DNA of 64,000 bases from Scleromitrula shiraiana (lineage: Eukaryota; Ascomycota; Leotiomycetes; Helotiales; Sclerotiniaceae): positions 62,001 to 126,000 of the forward strand of contig JABELC010000007.1 in the NCBI GenBank assembly GCA_028455995.1, given 5' to 3'. Every line of letters starts with the position of its first letter. Within the stretch, counting starts at the first letter, position 1. Position numbers and translations under genes: made by a program. Of the stretch, positions 51,261-61,829 are shown one piece after another. The notes under the pieces are model-generated. The model ran no database searches. It was not told the origin of the DNA and saw only the letters and a list, made by a program, of their open reading frames with translations.

Positions 51261-53187
51261 TTGGGGATGGTTGGTTTTTTTTGATATGAAGTTTATGTTG
51301 TGCGGTTCTAAATAATCATAATAATAATAATAATCTCTTTGAGGTTCTGTACAGAAAATAACTTTTACTTTTTATATTATGTTATTGGCGCCCAATATGA
51401 AATGCATGTATTGAAGATGTGGGGAGAACTATTCCATATCCTTGTGGCCTTTCGTTCTTGCTTCACACCGTCTAATATGTTAACTCCATCATAACTTCTC
51501 ATTATTTAGAATTTCATCCATGCGGACTATCCAACTTGATTTACGCATAAGACTTTGGAAGGAAGGAAGAAATAGCACAGATTTTTAACTACTTTGAGTG
51601 CGAGATTTATGTTGTCACCAGTTACTGGGCCTTTGAGATTTTAGGAACCGCTGAATTGAGGCCTATAGTTTAATTCCCAACAGTTAATATGGTAGTAAAT
51701 TCTCATCCTCCTGGTATTAATGGATAAGGAATTTGAGCAGATAACGACCCATTGTAAGAAATATACAGGGAAATAAGCGTAACAGGATGTGTTTGTATGT
51801 ACAGTACATGAAGAATTAGATCTTTATTAATCACAGATCGAATGCAAAGAACACGCAAAGAGATACTCCAGCTCTTATCTTGCTCATCCACAATCATATT
51901 AACACATTGTACCGAGGATTTCCAAACTTTTGTTGAATAGCATCGTATCATTTCTAAGTAACGGAGAAATGTAGATGGATATACTGCCTCCCAGATTTAG
52001 CTGCTACGTTGGGCAGATGCAGTAAATGCATCTACTCACGCCAACGACTGCGCACACTACCTCAGCATCAAAATCTCCATGATTCGATAAGATTGATTGA
52101 TAACTACCAATCATGCGTGCATCCATAAATCTTGAAATACATTGGAACATCACACCTCCAAGGGGCCTCCAAAATTACATAATCATCATCTTGGTTTCAA
52201 ACTAGTACCATACTATCCACAAAAGGCCACTTGACCTAGGTACCATACAACCATAACCAACCTAAGCCCACCCCACGAACCATCCAACCGATAACTTTAA
52301 GCAAAATAGAAATACTCCAACTATCAACCTTCAGGCCGCAAATCAAGATTCACACATCTGCTCCATATAGAAGCCAGTGCATACCTACCCAACCATCACA
52401 CCTATCAATCAATCAATCCTCAGCATGCATTTGCACCCCTCCAAATATAGAAATAAAGCATGAAAGGGAAGCCCGAAGCCGAGAACTCGGTATCCACTGC
52501 GCAGATGGTAGATACATATACGAGAAGAATTTGATATCATCCCACCATCCAGTGGCTATGCGTACACGATGATATGATTACGCGAAACCTCAGCCGGTGC
52601 TTGGATCTCGAATTTCGTGCTTACTTCCAAGTACTGGAAGAGAGAGAGAGAAAAAAAAAAGAACCTGGAATTGTTTTTTATGCTGGGGATTCTCCTAATA
52701 GGATAAATAAAATATCATATATGAGATTTTGGTGAACGTATCGATACGTATCTGCATGGGATGGATTGGAAAACCAAGGACTGTAAAAAAACATATGGAG
52801 AGAAATATCGAGGTCTGGTTTTCTTACAGCGCACATCGTAGTGTAGTCAGGGGTGTTAGTAATCAATCCACCATCTACCTACCTACCTATTGACCGGGAC
52901 AGCGTACAGCCACCATGCTTAGCCGCCTCCATGCAAGTGGAACACCAACCGTCACAACCAACATATTTAATATCTTTAAGAAGATGGCAAGACTACTAAA
53001 CCCTAGAAACATATATCGAGAGAAGAGAAAGTTATTAATCATTGATTGCCCTTCTTCCCGTTTCCGTTTATTATCGAGTCAAGTGAAATGGATCTTTTTC
53101 AGAACGGGTTGATTTGATGGTCATTTAGTTCATTGTTTACAGTATTTAACTGACTGATTGATTGATTAATTGATGGATTGATGAATA
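51261..53187. other. Gene-free interval, no feature seen
   Basis: Ordinary composition with a polyA-rich GA run at 52639-52661 and an ACCT run near 52873. Short open frames have no domain. The right end holds the promoter of the GTPase gene. Confidence 0.5.
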
Positions 53188-54053
53188 ATGGCTGATGAAT
53201 CCGAATATCGAATCTTGGTATGTGGAGACGTGGGGGTGGGAAAATCATGCTTGATTGATAAGGTAATTATAATCAATACCACCCAATACATACCCTCCAT
53301 TTCGTGCATTTACTACTTACAATTCATCACAACCCATCCCGTCGTACCTCATACATACGTAGTACAATATGGGCAACCCATTGTATTTTACACCACATAT
53401 CGATCTGATCGACTAAAGAATAGAATTCATCACTAATATAATTATATACATATATATAGATAATCGATTCCCATATCCCCACTCCCCACAATAACCATGA
53501 CACCGACACAACACCCAGCTACCGCCCCCTCCGAATCGGCAATTCCCATGTCCTGATTTCCCTCCAAGAACTCAACACCTCGACACGCTCTCCCCATCGC
53601 GAACGACTAATCCGCGAATGCGACGGATTCCTCCTCCTCTACTCTATCCTGTCGCCGTCCTCCCTGCAAGCCATATCCGCGCTCTGGTCGGAAATCAAAA
53701 CGGAAAAGGTCTCGAGGAGGAAGGCGGTCAATGTTTGCATGCTGGGGAATATGATGGATATGTGGGAGAAGAGGGTGGTGGGTAGGGAGGTGGGGAGGGA
53801 GACGGCGAGGAAACTTGGGGTGCTGGGGTGGGGGGAGTGTTCGGCGAGGGAGGGGGAGGGGTGGGAGGTGGGGGTTGAGGGGTTGGTGAGGGGGATTAGG
53901 GTGGGGTGGGAGAGGGAGAGGAATAGGGAGAGGGAGAGGAGGGAGAGAAGGCGGGTGGAGATTCAGGAATGGGGTGGGAATGAGGAAGAGGAAGAAAGGA
54001 GGAAGAAGAGGGGGTTGTTGAAAAGGATTGGGAAGAGATGTGTGGTAAGTTGA
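53188..54053 (+). CDS. Ras-like small GTPase, divergent, with CaaX end
   Basis: Exon 1 (53188-53262) gives MADESEYRILVCGDVGVGKS with a complete P-loop at residues 13-20. Intron 53263-53459 (GTAATT...ATAG) is followed by exon 2 to the TGA at 54051-54053, 222 residues. The switch II DxxG is not recognisable (HVLISLQEL). FLLLYSI fits beta-strand 4, and VCMLGNMMDM stands where NKxD should be. CSAREGEGW fits the G5 SA motif. The tail is very rich in R/E and ends KRIGKRCVVS, a polybasic stretch plus a CaaX-type box (Cys219), suggesting prenylation and membrane attachment. A good intron signal (GTAAGT at 54045, CTAATGAC, TAG at 54109) overlaps the CaaX codons; splicing there would replace it with VELLSMGS. 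The second half is strongly purine-biased. Confidence 0.78.
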
Positions 54054-54109
54054 CTTTTATATTTCATCGTTTTGAATATAATTAGTTGAGGCACTAATGA
54101 CTCTTGTAG
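54045..54109 (+). other. Possible 3'-terminal intron overlapping the CaaX codons
   Basis: Donor GTAAGT, branch-like ACTAATGAC and acceptor TTGTAG, 65 bp and phase 0. Removing it extends the frame to a TGA at 54131-54133 and removes the CVVS ending. Either form is possible. Confidence 0.45.
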
Positions 54110-54133
54110 GAACTACTAAGTATGGGAAGTTGA

Positions 54134-54474
54134 TGAATTTGTAAACATTACTTACATAACATATTTACCCATCACGTATATAATGATGAATGTATGAATT
54201 TAGTTACCATAACCATCATTTGCTTATATTCTCTCATCAATGAAAGCGTGAGATATAGTGGCGTTAATATTTATTTGGACCTTCAAATACATGTGGCATT
54301 TTGAGTCGATATCGCCCATGGAATAATTACACAGCTATCTTCAATGGAGCTCCAGATATTATGGCACCGATCAAAGAATGCAACGCGCTTGAAGATATTC
54401 CCTTGAATCTACTCGAGAAGGAGACCCGCACACCTGTCTCCATCGGGCGAAACTATACAGCATAGTAATAGAGT
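54134..54474. other. Intergenic, no gene seen
   Basis: Between the GTPase gene and the convergent HET relic. Ordinary composition, no feature supported. Confidence 0.5.
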
Positions 54475-55803
54475 CTAGAGTGAATGACAATCATAGTCGG
54501 AAAAGTGATAGTAGCCAGGAATAAACCGCGCTACATGTTTTCCCTTACGTTCTAGCAGAAAACATGAGTTTGACCCAACCGTGGAGGCAGACCCTAGTTG
54601 TTCCCAATTATAGCGGTGTCTCTCCACTTCCCAGGTAATTTCGACGATCCTTAATTTCATCTTGATATACCCCCACAGCACTTGACCATACATGTCAGAA
54701 ACCGGATTCGTCCCAGCATCGATAAGCATTGCCTTCCACCGGATCTTGTGATCTTTGAATTCGATGTCACAGCCTTTGGCCACCGTTACTCCATTTGACA
54801 CCAACTCTTTTACAGTGGCACATGGATGGTATCTTACTGGGGCTGGTAGAGATGCCCATGACCATGATGGCGCTACGTATGCAAGGGAATGAATGGCTTC
54901 TGGCTCATCCAAGACCTGTGTCCAGCACAAGGCTTGAGAGAAATTGTTAAACCAAAGACCAGCAATATACGGGCATTTTATAATCTGACCAAGCTTAGAA
55001 GCCAGGCCAACGATGGCTGGAAGTTTGTCTTTTGCAATTTCTTGGTAGAGTATGTTGACACTAGTCCGTACCAAGCTTTCATTGCCTGAAATATTTCCAT
55101 TGGTCCATTTATTCCCTTTGGTATTAACAGTGAGAATGTCAAATGCTGAATATCGCCAAACGCTTCCATATTCATGGGTGAATCCGAGTCTGACTTTTGG
55201 TAAACGCGACAACGAAACTGCACACCCGTTGATGTGTGTGCTAAAGTGCGAGGAGCAAGTATAGTTTCTTGAAGAACCCAGGGCCTACTCCAAAGTGGGT
55301 AACGGCCTATTCTTTATATATTTTCTCCACCGGGAGCCATATCGAATGCATAGATGAATTCATAACTCACTTTTTATGCTTCTAGAGATGTGATCAATAT
55401 CATGACCTATTTTTACAGCTAGTTTTCTAAACAAAAATCCATCATCGCCTTTAGCCGCTGTTATAGCCGCAATATTGACAGTAGAATTGTTATACACTGA
55501 GGCCATTTTTGATGACTATCGATTCCAATCTTCAATAGAATCTTGAATCATGCAGAGTGAGTCAATCCATAGATAGCGTAATTGCAGTTTTCGGGTCGTA
55601 TGAATAGCATCTGCAAATTTTTTGTTTATAGATGCGACCGAAATGGTAGTTTTTCTCATTTTATAGTGGGCGCAACGAATCCCATAGTCAGAGAAGCAGT
55701 GACGTTTAGAAGCCTGAATGATCTTTGGAGATGTGACCCATGATCGAAATCTTTTGCATTGAATGCATAGCGGCGTGATGGAAGTTGACTTTGTAGTAAA
55801 CAA
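54475..55803 (-). pseudogene. HET-domain (heterokaryon incompatibility-type) gene, broken
   Basis: At 55645-55520 the minus strand reads FADAIHTTRKLQLRYLWIDS and LCMIQDSIEDW, the hallmark of the HET domain. It is followed by a TAG, then SSKMASVYNNSTVNIAA in the same frame. The next conserved piece, SRPWVLQETILAPRTL, near 55290-55240, is in another frame after more stops. The C-terminal half from 55212 is open for 245 codons (KLPAIVGLASKLGQ ... LCW ... APSWSWASL), typical of HET proteins. At least one nonsense codon and one frame change make it non-functional. The N-terminal part before 55803 is too decayed to place. HET genes act in non-self recognition. It points toward the GTPase gene. Confidence 0.82.
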
Positions 55804-56265
55804 GTTTGGACATAGTATCTCTGCTCAATACGAATCAGAACCGATTGTGGGAAAATAAAATATTCAAGAGCAGACACACGAGGCTCGACTTTAACATATA
55901 TTATTAGGCAGCATAGTGTGTAACAAGATTGACATAGCCCCAGATGGCAAAGCATGTACAACAGATAGATATTTATATGCTTCAATAAAGTGTTTAGTAT
56001 AAATCGATTGACGTTTGTGAAGGTCTAGTTGTTGTGATAGTTTATTGTTTGACTTTGAGCGAAGCATCCTGTCCATATAAAGAGCTTAGGAAACTAGTTA
56101 ATATTGACTGGATCGGGATCTCAATGTTTATAACCTAATCCAATTATGATGCTTCATATCGTTGTTGTAAAGGAACTGATTGAGGTCCAAGAAATTTTGA
56201 CTTCTACAATTTGTATTTGTACAATTCGATGAATATGGAAATACTGACGGATTACCGAAAGCTCT
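55804..56265. other. Upstream part of HET relic / intergenic
   Basis: Overlapping open frames on the minus strand here cannot be joined to the HET frame with confidence. The right part is the 3' flank of the peroxiredoxin gene. Confidence 0.4.
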
Positions 56266-57230
56266 TTATCTTCCAACATTCGTAAATCTCAAATATGGTC
56301 TAACCTCTCTCAATTCACCAAACTTCTTCCTCGCATCTTCTGTCTTTACACTTGGCGGTACAATGACGTCATCACCTACTTGCCAATCAATTGGTGTGGT
56401 GATGCCTTTCTTGTCAGCGGTTTGCAAACTATCGATTACCCTCAAAACTTCCTTTGTATTGCGTCCGCAACTCGCGGGGTACATCATTGTCAATCGGATT
56501 TTCTTGGCTGGGTCAATTATGAATACGCTACGAATTGTGAAGGCAATTCCGGCAGTATCAATGTTGGTGAGGTCTTGGGCGTCTAGCATGTCGTATAGGT
56601 AGGCAACTTTCCGGTCGGCATCGGCAATGATGGGGAATGAGAGTGTGGTTGAGGAGATGTCGTTGATATCTTCGATCCACTTGTGGTGAGATGGTAGGGG
56701 ATCTGCCGACTTTTGACAGAGATGGATTTGTTAGCTGGTGTCGATTTGAATGTTTGAAATGGCGTAAAGAGGGAGACGGTGGTATAAAATCTTATAAGCA
56801 ACGAACCAATCCAATCATCTTGACACCCCTCTTCTCGAATTCGCCCGTCATCTTTGCGAATGCTCCAAGCTCTGTTGTACAAACTGGTGTGAAGTCTGCG
56901 GGATGGGAAAATAGAATAGTCCATGAATTATCAATAAATTTGTGGAAGTCGATAGGTCCTTGGGTTGTTTCGGCGGAGAAATTGGGTGCTGTTTGTAGTG
57001 GATGTACAATTAGCACGGGTTTGGTTGGATGATCTGATAATTGATACCAGATAGAAAGTCGGACTACCTTCGGAACCCAATCTTAATCGTGGCTGTTCTG
57101 GCAATGAAGATGTTGTAAGGAATCTGCTCGATAGAGGGGTAATTCGAATGCTTGAAGCTTTGAAGCTGGGAGTGGCGCGGGGTAGAGCGCGAACTGTGCG
57201 GGGGATCGAACGGGCGAAGAGTGAGGCCAT
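56266..57230 (-). CDS. 1-Cys peroxiredoxin, mitochondrial type (Prx6/Prx1-like)
   Basis: Three exons, 57230-57068, 56988-56807 and 56709-56266, give 262 residues. The introns are 79 and 97 bp (donors GTAGTC and GTTCGT). The first 45 residues are rich in R, S and T without acids (MASLFARSIPRTVRALPRAT), a mitochondrial presequence. Then GSEAPNFSAETTQGPIDFHK and the active site SHPADFTPVCTTE place the peroxidatic Cys at about residue 91. SHHKWIEDIND, VFIIDPAKKIRL and YPASCGRNTKEVLRVIDSLQ follow, with PPSVKTEDARKKF near the end. This is the Prx6-like 1-Cys group, which reduces peroxides with glutathione or thioredoxin systems. The intron 1 acceptor ACAG at 56990-56989 restores the family junction; an earlier AG would insert 15 residues. 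All exons are intact, unlike most neighbouring genes. Confidence 0.94.
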
Positions 57231-57620
57231 CTTGTGATGAATACGTTGAAGCGATGAATTCTAGGAACTGTGAACTGCAACAGAAGACTTTTGAATAGCT
57301 TTTTGATTTTGTAGGTTCAAAACTAGATAGTGTTGTTAACGAAGTAAGTGGTGCACGGACACTCATGACCTCAACCTGATTACTAATAATTTGAAAACAT
57401 AATGAGCTACTTCCGTAATTCAATTCTGAATGTCTACTCAACACTTGAACATTCGAAAACATTTAAAGACAATCTGTTTTAGTTGTATGTTTAGATCATA
57501 GACATTAAGGTTTTTATTCAAATTGCAGACATTGAATAGCAAAACATATAGTCGACACTGTTGTATGCCAACTGGACAGACATTTAAAGTTTTTATGTCA
57601 TATGTTGTTAGTCAGGGGTA
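57231..57620. promoter_or_regulatory. Upstream region of the peroxiredoxin gene
   Basis: 390 bp between the peroxiredoxin start and the divergent 2EXR relic. Open frames over it on the minus strand overlap the first exon of the peroxiredoxin in other frames. No clear site seen. Confidence 0.45.
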
Positions 57621-58466
57621 ATGGATAACCACGACTCGATATCTGTTGGTAAACCGACAAATGTTGCAAAAGAAAGACTTGTTTCAAAATATTTTCATCT
57701 CTCCGTTTATGAAAGCGTTACCTCTACACGATTAAAGCTATTGTCCCAATATCAATTTTCGACAGCTGATACTGCTATCAGTGGGTCCAATCATAATATG
57801 TCAACCTTCTCAATCTTCAGGTTTCTTCCAAAAGAACTACGGCTTCTGATATGAGAACTCGCCCTGCCAGAACCTCGAATTGTGTGTGTACAGGGAATAC
57901 CCTCAACCATGATATATCATTCCATAGAGCGGCATGTGCGTTCAGATCTATATGTTCTCTACAAAGGCGTCGAAACATGGGATAATGAACAGAGAATCGA
58001 GACCCATACTTGCGTATGTTCCCTTCCTTATCTTACTTTACGCACGGAGATTCCATTTACAAGAGGGATAAGGACAAGTGAGGGTAGATACTCACGAATG
58101 CCTCTTCATCGTACCTCCAAGCGACGAATCTTCGACAATTTTGATCTCAATATGACGCTTTGAAGAACTTGTCGTGAATCTGCTAAAGTTTTCAAACGAT
58201 ATATATCTCCTTTAAGCCCAAAATCTCCCGCGGCAAGATCCTCGCGCAAGATTTTGATCAACTTCGCAAAGATCGCCAGTGGATCCGATTCCTTTTTCAA
58301 TTACGTCTTTCTTGGCGATACAGTAGCAGATGAAATTTTCGGATGGGTTACCTTCGGTATCAATCAAGGCTCAAGCTATACTGCCAGCGCTGCAGCACGT
58401 CTTATAGCGGGAGGCGGGGTAGCTAATCCCGGCGGTGGATTTCCTGGGGCCGCTGATGCTGAATAA
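57621..58466 (+). pseudogene. 2EXR-domain gene, broken
   Basis: FSIFRFLPKELRLLI, a TGA at 57852-57854, then ELALPEPRIV reproduces the fungal 2EXR opening (F..LP.ELRL.IWELALPGPRIV), so the stop replaces the conserved Trp (TGG to TGA). A second hallmark, RTCRESAKVFKRY, lies at 58163-58200 in another frame and continues to a TAA at 58464-58466 through a Gly/Ala-rich end (SSYTASAAARLIAGGG). One nonsense codon and at least one frame change separate the halves. 2EXR proteins are expanded in Leotiomycetes and their function is unknown. This copy is divergent from the peroxiredoxin gene. Confidence 0.78.
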
Positions 58467-59132
58467 ATGATTATCTTCAGGACATTCATTCAGTTTGATC
58501 TCAAATATTGAGTAGCAATTAGCACTCGCTTATCTTATTCTCCGGGGGGTAATTTATTTAGTTTACGCTTGGGTTACTCGTTAATAAAATGGATATTACA
58601 CTCTTTGCTTAAATTTAGTCCATTACTATTGAATCACTCACAGAAACTGCAGTGTTGAATAGTGTTCTATTGTCCACGAAATCATGAAAAAGTATACAAA
58701 TTTCTTTTATCGCCTTACCAAATTATTTTACTGGTAACATCTAGGCAAATTTCTCTAAATGCTCATGACTAAGCCACTAATTGAGGAGCTTTAAATGTAT
58801 CTAGCGTAATTAGTACTCAGTAGTGTAATTAGTGACTACTAATAGCACCAGTGGTTAGCTTTCGCCCGTGATAAAACTAAAAGCTAGCGCTCCCACAAAA
58901 CCAGCATTGCATCATGATTCCATAGAACCTCTGAACTTCCCAACTTTCATCCATACATATATTTACAATCTCACACTCAAAATTCTATACTGCATAATTT
59001 GACACTTGATATCGAATTAATCAAATATACTATATCAGAGCTTCAGAACATTAATTGCCATTCAAAATACCAACATATCGCTTAAACATTATAAATCCAA
59101 AGATCTGAAACCTCCCACCACGTTTCTTCACG
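58467..59132. other. Intergenic, no gene seen
   Basis: Normal composition. Some ATTAGTACTCAGTAG/GTAATTAGTGACTACTAAT wording near 58810-58845 is weakly repetitive. Nothing else is supported. Confidence 0.5.
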
Positions 59133-59607
59133 ATGCCATCGACGGAAACACTTGATATAGTACGTCATCACACCACAATATGGGCAACCACAACTCGTAT
59201 TTCATGCGCCATAATTGTTCTTTCGCTCTTTTTCACTATGGCATTGAATATCTATCTTTTCGAATGGTATTGGTGAGATAGGAAAGCCTTAATTAAAGAG
59301 TTGAAAATGGCTCCAAAATCATATCGGGAACATATTGTGGAGAGACGGGCAGATGAAATGAATTATGATATGTGGAAAGAACCACAGATTGATATGAAGT
59401 TCTTTGCGAGGAAATACAAAAACGAAAGATTGGATAAGAGTATGTTGTTTATAATATGAACGCTTGTGGGGATATTCATAAACTAATGACTGGGTGGTAG
59501 AATGGAAAACGACGATTAAAGAGATCAAGGAGATGAGATTAGAATATGATATTATGGACTATATATCCAGTGTAAAGGATATTCCACGATGTTCCAGTGA
59601 TTTTTGA
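59133..59607 (+). pseudogene. Small single-pass membrane protein with one in-frame TGA
   Basis: From ATG 59133 the frame reads MPSTETLDIVRHHTTIWATT, then a hydrophobic span (CAIIVLSLFFTMALNIYLF) and EWYW. A TGA follows at 59274-59276. The same frame continues open as DRKALIKELKMAPKSYREH ... NYDMWKEPQIDMKFFARKY to a well-formed intron (59440-59500: GTATGT, ACTAATGAC, GTAG). It goes on to KWKTTIKEIKEMRLEYDIMD and a TGA at 59605-59607. Apart from the single stop, the model closes perfectly (138 codons including the TGA), so it was recently a gene or is read through. Topology would be a short N-terminus, one membrane helix and a charged C-terminal tail. No family recognised. Confidence 0.55.
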
Positions 59608-59787
59608 GATGTTTGCAAATGAAGACCGAGGATTAATCAAAAATCTTAAGACCCAACCTCTCAGGATAAATATACTATCCCTAGAATCTAGCTTTTTCTC
59701 CCTCTAAACTATGCTGCTTCACATTATTCTCTTGCTCAAGTACCTCAAGCCAACTTCTTCAACCCGCCAATCTAAGTACGGCTGGCT

Positions 59788-60356
59788 CTAACTCTCGCTC
59801 GAGTAAGCTACCAGCCACAGCCGTATCATGAGGGAATTCTCACTTATCATTGCTTTTGCGCCAACCGCACCTGCGTCTGGAAATAAATCTACAACCGTAT
59901 CATGGCGCATGGCGGCCGCGTGATGAAGAATTGTATTCGTATAGTCATTTCAAATGTATAGATCTACACAAATGCGAATTAAGAATCCAATAACATGTCT
60001 ATTTTCCAAACTGACATTACGAAATGGAGGAGTTACATCCTTGTGCTTGCGCAAATCGATGTTCGTATCATACTCTATCAACAGTTGAAGTATAGGAATT
60101 TTGGCATATTTCACTGCGTAATGCGAAGTTGCATCACCGGAATCCTCGCAACCTTTTCCTGGGTCATTGAGATCCATGAATTCTTCCAAATGGTACGGAA
60201 CAAACTCTGTGTTGACTAGAAATTTGATTACAGCGCGAATCGTTTTCCCAGTAACGTGAACCATGACACCAATGAGGATCTCAACTGCAGCCTGGGAACT
60301 GCACGGAGCTGCATGTATCAAGGAATCTTCTAGCTGCTACTTAGAGAAGAATCGAG
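59788..60356 (-). pseudogene. Ankyrin-repeat gene fragment, broken
   Basis: The minus-strand frame reads RFFSK, a TAG, QLEDSLIHAAPCSSQAAVEI. It goes on through VIKFLVNTEFVPYH, DATSHYAVKYAKIPILQLLI and IDLRKHKDVTPPF to a TGA near 59960, then NTILHHAAAMRHDTVVDLF. The recurring pattern (..LHHAA...H...V..L...GA) is that of ankyrin repeats. Two in-frame stops, both explained by a single C-to-T or G-to-A change (CAG to TAG; TGG or CGA to TGA), interrupt an otherwise continuous frame. It ends at TAG 59788-59790. Ankyrin proteins are protein-binding scaffolds; nothing more specific can be said. Confidence 0.65.
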
Positions 60357-60757
60357 GCCAATAATGAATTCAGGAACTTGGTATTGTTTGAAGTTTTGTT
60401 ATTCGATATGATTCACTAATTCTCACAGTGACAGGTTGATCATAACAATAGGTATATCTCAAATTCTAATCACGAGTCCCATGAGCTCTTCTTTGCAAAG
60501 AATAATTGAAATAATTAGTCAAAGTCCTATTTAAGGTCTCCTATTGCCGAGTATAAAAAGAGAATGTATGTGATGACGCAAGCTCATGCTAGTTCGAAGT
60601 ATATCTATACAACCCTTGCAGATTACAAACGTTGGTCTTTAGCTTATAGTTGGCCCAATGTTGGTTTTTGAATTACGCCTGGAAGAAGTCTTCCCGAAGA
60701 TTCGCTACTTGTAATTCGTATTGAACAAAGAGGCGATGGCCTGATAACACTATTCAG
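60357..60757. other. Intergenic, no gene seen
   Basis: Lies between two broken genes. Ordinary composition and no feature supported. Confidence 0.5.
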
Positions 60758-61526
60758 TTGGAACTCGTACTCGAAATTCCAAAACTACTGAGGTTTGAAC
60801 ATACGCAAATGATCGAATTGAGTAGTGATCAAAACACGATGACTGCAGACTCCGTAGTTTCTATCCAAACTACAGACGTCAGTGTTACTGATGATGCTGA
60901 GAAGAATGCGCAGATAAGAGCGGAAGCAAGTGATTCTTGTGAGAACTTGGCTGAATTCTTTCCAAGAGACCCTCCTAACGCCTCAAATTAGTCCAGAAAG
61001 TCGAAATGCAGCATTATTGGTCTCATATCAACGTTAAGCTTCGTGGTGTAAGCTTCTTATGAACTAGTTGACTATCATTTCTCATGTTTACAAGTCCAAT
61101 TAGCAACCTCTCCACAGTAATTTGCGCTCCCCTAGCGCGATAGATTTTGATAGATTTTGCCGAAACAAATCAAATATGTCACCTTGTTGGTATCTAGCTG
61201 GGAGCTTGGCGAGGGTTGTGGGCCGCTCTTGGTTGCCCCCCCTATCCGAGATTTCCGGCCGCCTGCCAATTTACTACACCGCAAATACCCTCTTCATCAT
61301 ATTCTCAGTTGCGTGTGCTCTCAGTACGAATCTAAATGTGCTTGTAGCTTTCAGATTTCTGAATGGTATGACAGTAGTAGCGATAATACTAAATCATAGT
61401 GTCGTGAACGATATGTTTGTGCAACAGGAACGAGGTGGCGTTTTAGCAATCATGATGGGACTACAATTTATCGGCGCATTCACTGCTCCTGTTCTAGATT
61501 TATATTATACATTAGAAAAAACTTAA
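60758..61526 (+). pseudogene. Truncated MFS transporter gene, broken
   Basis: FPRDPPNASN, a TAG, then SRKSKCSIIGLISTLSFVV is the usual entry to TM1 of fungal drug:H+ antiporter-type MFS proteins (DPENPLNWSRKRKW..), with the conserved Trp turned into TAG. Around 61218 the frame of GEGCGPLLVAP gives way to LSEISGRLPIYYT inside a run of seven C; six C would keep one frame. YTANTLFIIFSVACALSTNL, VAFRFLNG and QERGGVLAIM match TM3-TM5. Translation ends at 61524-61526 just after, so more than half of the twelve-span protein is missing. A multidrug or toxin efflux role would be the family's usual one, but this copy is dead. Confidence 0.8.
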
Positions 61527-61829
61527 TGTAGTTAAATTGACAACCAAACGGATGGCAATTGTTTCATCGCATTGAGATAGAAAAGCAAAGTCTTTGCATA
61601 TTCATTTGTTGGTTGTCTGATGTTACATCGGGCAATCAGATATCTCGAGTGTTCGAACTCATAATAAACAACAGGAATATCTGATTGGGTAATACGGAAT
61701 CAAACAATGTGACATTCTAATTGTAGAACTGAGATATCGTTCATTAATCAAAACATCATCTGCTGCTTGTTGTATTAGTTCAGATATGAAACCAATCTCA
61801 AGCCGTCTGAATGAACCTTCGACAATTAT
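61527..61829. other. Intergenic, no gene seen
   Basis: Between the MFS relic and the 3' end of the pepsin-fold gene. The region after the stop of the minus-strand gene should hold its 3' UTR. Confidence 0.5.
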
